This document shows positions 6,215 to 8,120 of a stretch of 8,120 bases of DNA, piece by piece. Position 1 is the stretch's first letter. Each line of letters begins with the position of its first letter. The notes under the pieces are model-generated. The model searched no databases and was not told the origin of the DNA. It saw only the letters and a list, made by a program, of their open reading frames with translations. Location: the NCBI GenBank assembly GCA_030532815.1, contig JAUNKI010000087.1, forward strand, positions 1 through 8,120, read 5' to 3'. This DNA is from Leptotrichiaceae bacterium (GTDB taxonomy: Bacteria > Fusobacteriota > Fusobacteriia > Fusobacteriales > Leptotrichiaceae). A program made the translations under genes and the position numbers.

Positions 6215-6248
6215 CATCTGAAAATAAAAGAAAAAAGGATATAACAAA

Positions 6249-8120
6249 ATGAATATAAATTATGATGTAATAGTAGTCGGAGCAGGGCATGCAGGAGTGG
6301 AAGCCGCTCTTGCATCAGCAAGGCACGGGCTTAAAACTGCTCTTTTTACAATTTATCTTGATAATATAGCTATGATGTCATGTAACCCTTCTGTAGGAGG
6401 TCCCGGAAAAAGCCACCTTGTTTCAGAACTGGGAATGCTCGGAGGAGAAATGGCAAGGCATATTGATAACTGGAATTTGCAGTTGAAAAACCTGAATCAT
6501 ACGAAGGGACCGGCTTCAAGGATTACAAGGGCTCAGGCTGATAAATACTGGTACAGGATAAAAATGAGGGAAATTGTTGAAAAACAGGAAAATCTTCATA
6601 TTATACAAGGAACAGTTGCTGATTTAATAGTGGAAAATCAGGAAATAAAAGGTGTAGAAGATAAATTAGGTGTAAAATACGGAGCAAAAAGTGTTATTTT
6701 ATGTACAGGAACATTTTTAAAAGGTCAGTTTATAATGGGAGATGTGAAATATTCGGCAGGACGTCAGGGAGAACCTGCAAGTGACGAACTTCCCGATAAA
6801 CTTGCAGAATACGGATTTGAACTGGATAGATATCAGACGGCGACTCCTCCCAGAGTAGATAAAAGGACTATTGATTTTTCCAAGACGGAAGAACTGAAAG
6901 GAGAAGAAAATCCAAGATATTTTTCTTATGAAACTGAAAAGGAGTATAATTCCACTTTACCTACGTGGCTTACATTTACTACTGAAAAAACGGTGGAAGT
7001 CGGAAAGGAAATGCTTAAATATTCTCCCATTGTAACAGGTATCGTAAGTACAAAAGGACCGAGACATTGTCCTTCATTGGATAGAAAAATACTTAATTTT
7101 CCTGAAAAAACTGATCATCAAATTTTTCTTGAGCAGGAATCTGTAGAATCAAATGAAATTTATGTAAACGGATTTACTACTGCAATGCCTCCTTTTGCAC
7201 AGGAAGCAATGCTTAAAACAATAGCAGGACTTGAAAATGCAAAAATAGTACGATACGGTTATGCAGTGGAATACAATTTTATTCCTGCACATCAGTTAAA
7301 CCTTACATTGGAAACGAAAGTAATAAAAGGGCTTTATACTGCCGGGACAATAAACGGAACAAGTGGATATGAGGAAGCTGCATGTCAGGGATTTATAGCG
7401 GGAGTAAATGCTTCAAGAAAAATACTCGGAAAAAAGGAAATAATAATAGACAGAAGTGAAGGATATATAGGAATTTTAATAGATGATATAATAAACAAGA
7501 AAACACCTGAACCTTACAGAGTTCTTCCTTCAAGGGCTGAATACAGACTTACACTTAGACAGGACAATATATTTGTAAGGCTTCTTGAAAAGTCCAAAGA
7601 AATAGGACTTATATCTTCAAAAAAACTGGAGGAACTGGAAAAAGCCAAAAGAGATACTGAAATAGAAATAGAAAGACTTAAAAAAATAACAATATATCCT
7701 ACTAAAGAAACAAATGAAAAATTAAGGAAAATAGGAGAAAAATTTGAATTGGAAAATGAAAATGAAATTTTCCAAGTTAACAGTGCAAACAGTCCCGTTT
7801 CAGCATTTGAATTTTTGGCAAGAAAAGAAATAAACTATATCAATTTGTCAGAATTTGCTGAAACTGAAAATTTGTCTGCTATTGTAAGAGAACAAGTGGA
7901 AATAAATGCAAAATATAATGTATTTATTGAAAGGGAAAAGCTTCAGATAGAAAAATTTAAGAAACTTGAAGAAATGAAAATACCTGAGAACATAAACTAT
8001 GAAAAAATACAGGGATTGAGCAATATTGCCGTATCAGGATTAATTTACGGAAAACCTGAAACAATAGGTCAGGCAAGTAGAATAAGCGGTGTTACTTATA
8101 ATGACATAGCACTTCTTATA
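6249..8120 (+). CDS. mnmG: tRNA uridine-5-carboxymethylaminomethyl modification enzyme MnmG (GidA), 3' end cut by window
   Basis: The frame is open for 624 codons to the window edge. The family is about 620-640 residues, so roughly ten C-terminal residues are missing. MnmG binds FAD and NADH and acts with MnmE on U34 of tRNAs. The Rossmann motif GAGHAG is at 11-16. MMSCNPSVGG holds one conserved cysteine, C45, and GPRHCPSLD the second. INGTSGYEEAACQG matches the second dinucleotide-binding region, and the C-terminal GQASRISGVT is typical of MnmG and separates it from the shorter TrmFO. Some usually conserved stretches differ, for example GPGKSHLV where many have GxGKGHLV. The ribosome-binding site AAGGA (6235-6239) is 9 nt before the ATG. 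It has its own promoter at 6185-6214. Confidence 0.96.
   Translation, partial: MNINYDVIVVGAGHAGVEAALASARHGLKTALFTIYLDNIAMMSCNPSVGGPGKSHLVSELGMLGGEMARHIDNWNLQLKNLNHTKGPASRITRAQADKYWYRIKMREIVEKQENLHIIQGTVADLIVENQEIKGVEDKLGVKYGAKSVILCTGTFLKGQFIMGDVKYSAGRQGEPASDELPDKLAEYGFELDRYQTATPPRVDKRTIDFSKTEELKGEENPRYFSYETEKEYNSTLPTWLTFTTEKTVEVGKEMLKYSPIVTGIVSTKGPRHCPSLDRKILNFPEKTDHQIFLEQESVESNEIYVNGFTTAMPPFAQEAMLKTIAGLENAKIVRYGYAVEYNFIPAHQLNLTLETKVIKGLYTAGTINGTSGYEEAACQGFIAGVNASRKILGKKEIIIDRSEGYIGILIDDIINKKTPEPYRVLPSRAEYRLTLRQDNIFVRLLEKSKEIGLISSKKLEELEKAKRDTEIEIERLKKITIYPTKETNEKLRKIGEKFELENENEIFQVNSANSPVSAFEFLARKEINYINLSEFAETENLSAIVREQVEINAKYNVFIEREKLQIEKFKKLEEMKIPENINYEKIQGLSNIAVSGLIYGKPETIGQASRISGVTYNDIALLI

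Noticed and set aside
5970..6290. Open frame of 106 codons on the - strand
   Set aside because: It runs through repeat copy 2, the GC-richer hairpin and the mnmG promoter and ends up antisense to the mnmG start. It has no ribosome-binding site or recognisable domain; it looks like a by-product of the repeat.
1..8120. CRISPR arrays, tRNA or rRNA genes, insertion sequences, prophage or defence genes
   Set aside because: I saw no regularly spaced direct repeats, no tRNA-like cloverleaf, no transposase or integrase and no defence domain anywhere on either strand.

Overview
The window is the conserved rpmH side of a bacterial replication-origin neighbourhood, with every protein gene on the + strand. 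It probably comes from a member of the Leptotrichiaceae (Fusobacteriota, Leptotrichia-like). That placement is inferred from very low GC, heavy use of AGA for Arg and ATA for Ile, A-rich coding strands and the short YidC. It was not tested by any search.

Layout. Positions 1-242 are non-coding and AT-rich, with two inverted DnaA-box-like 9-mers and an almost pure A/T stretch, so this is probably part of oriC. A near-consensus promoter (243-271) drives rpmH (340-477). A terminator-like hairpin (476-508) follows, then a tightly packed run: rnpA, yidD, yidC, jag (khpB), mnmE, parA and parB. Gaps in this run are 2-24 bp, or the genes overlap by 4-7 bp. A gene-free interval of about 535 bp (5714-6248) comes next. 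It holds two diverged copies of one repeat in inverted orientation, a GC-richer hairpin, and a promoter with an extended -10 for mnmG. MnmG runs off the right edge at 8120, lacking only about ten residues.

How the genes fit together. RpmH is a ribosomal protein and RnpA is the protein subunit of RNase P. YidD and YidC serve membrane-protein insertion, and Jag/KhpB is an RNA-binding partner usually encoded beside YidC. MnmE and MnmG together modify U34 of certain tRNAs. ParA and ParB segregate the chromosome origin. In Bacillus-type gene order mnmE and mnmG are adjacent and the par genes follow mnmG; here parAB sits between them.

Most of the window is ordinary core genome and I see no unknown defence, CRISPR, toxin or biosynthetic system. 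The best candidate for something undescribed is the pair of inverted intergenic repeats. Their stems differ in sequence but stay complementary through paired changes, which suggests a selected fold. Lesser points are divergent signature motifs in ParA and ParB, and a terminator-like hairpin inside mnmE.
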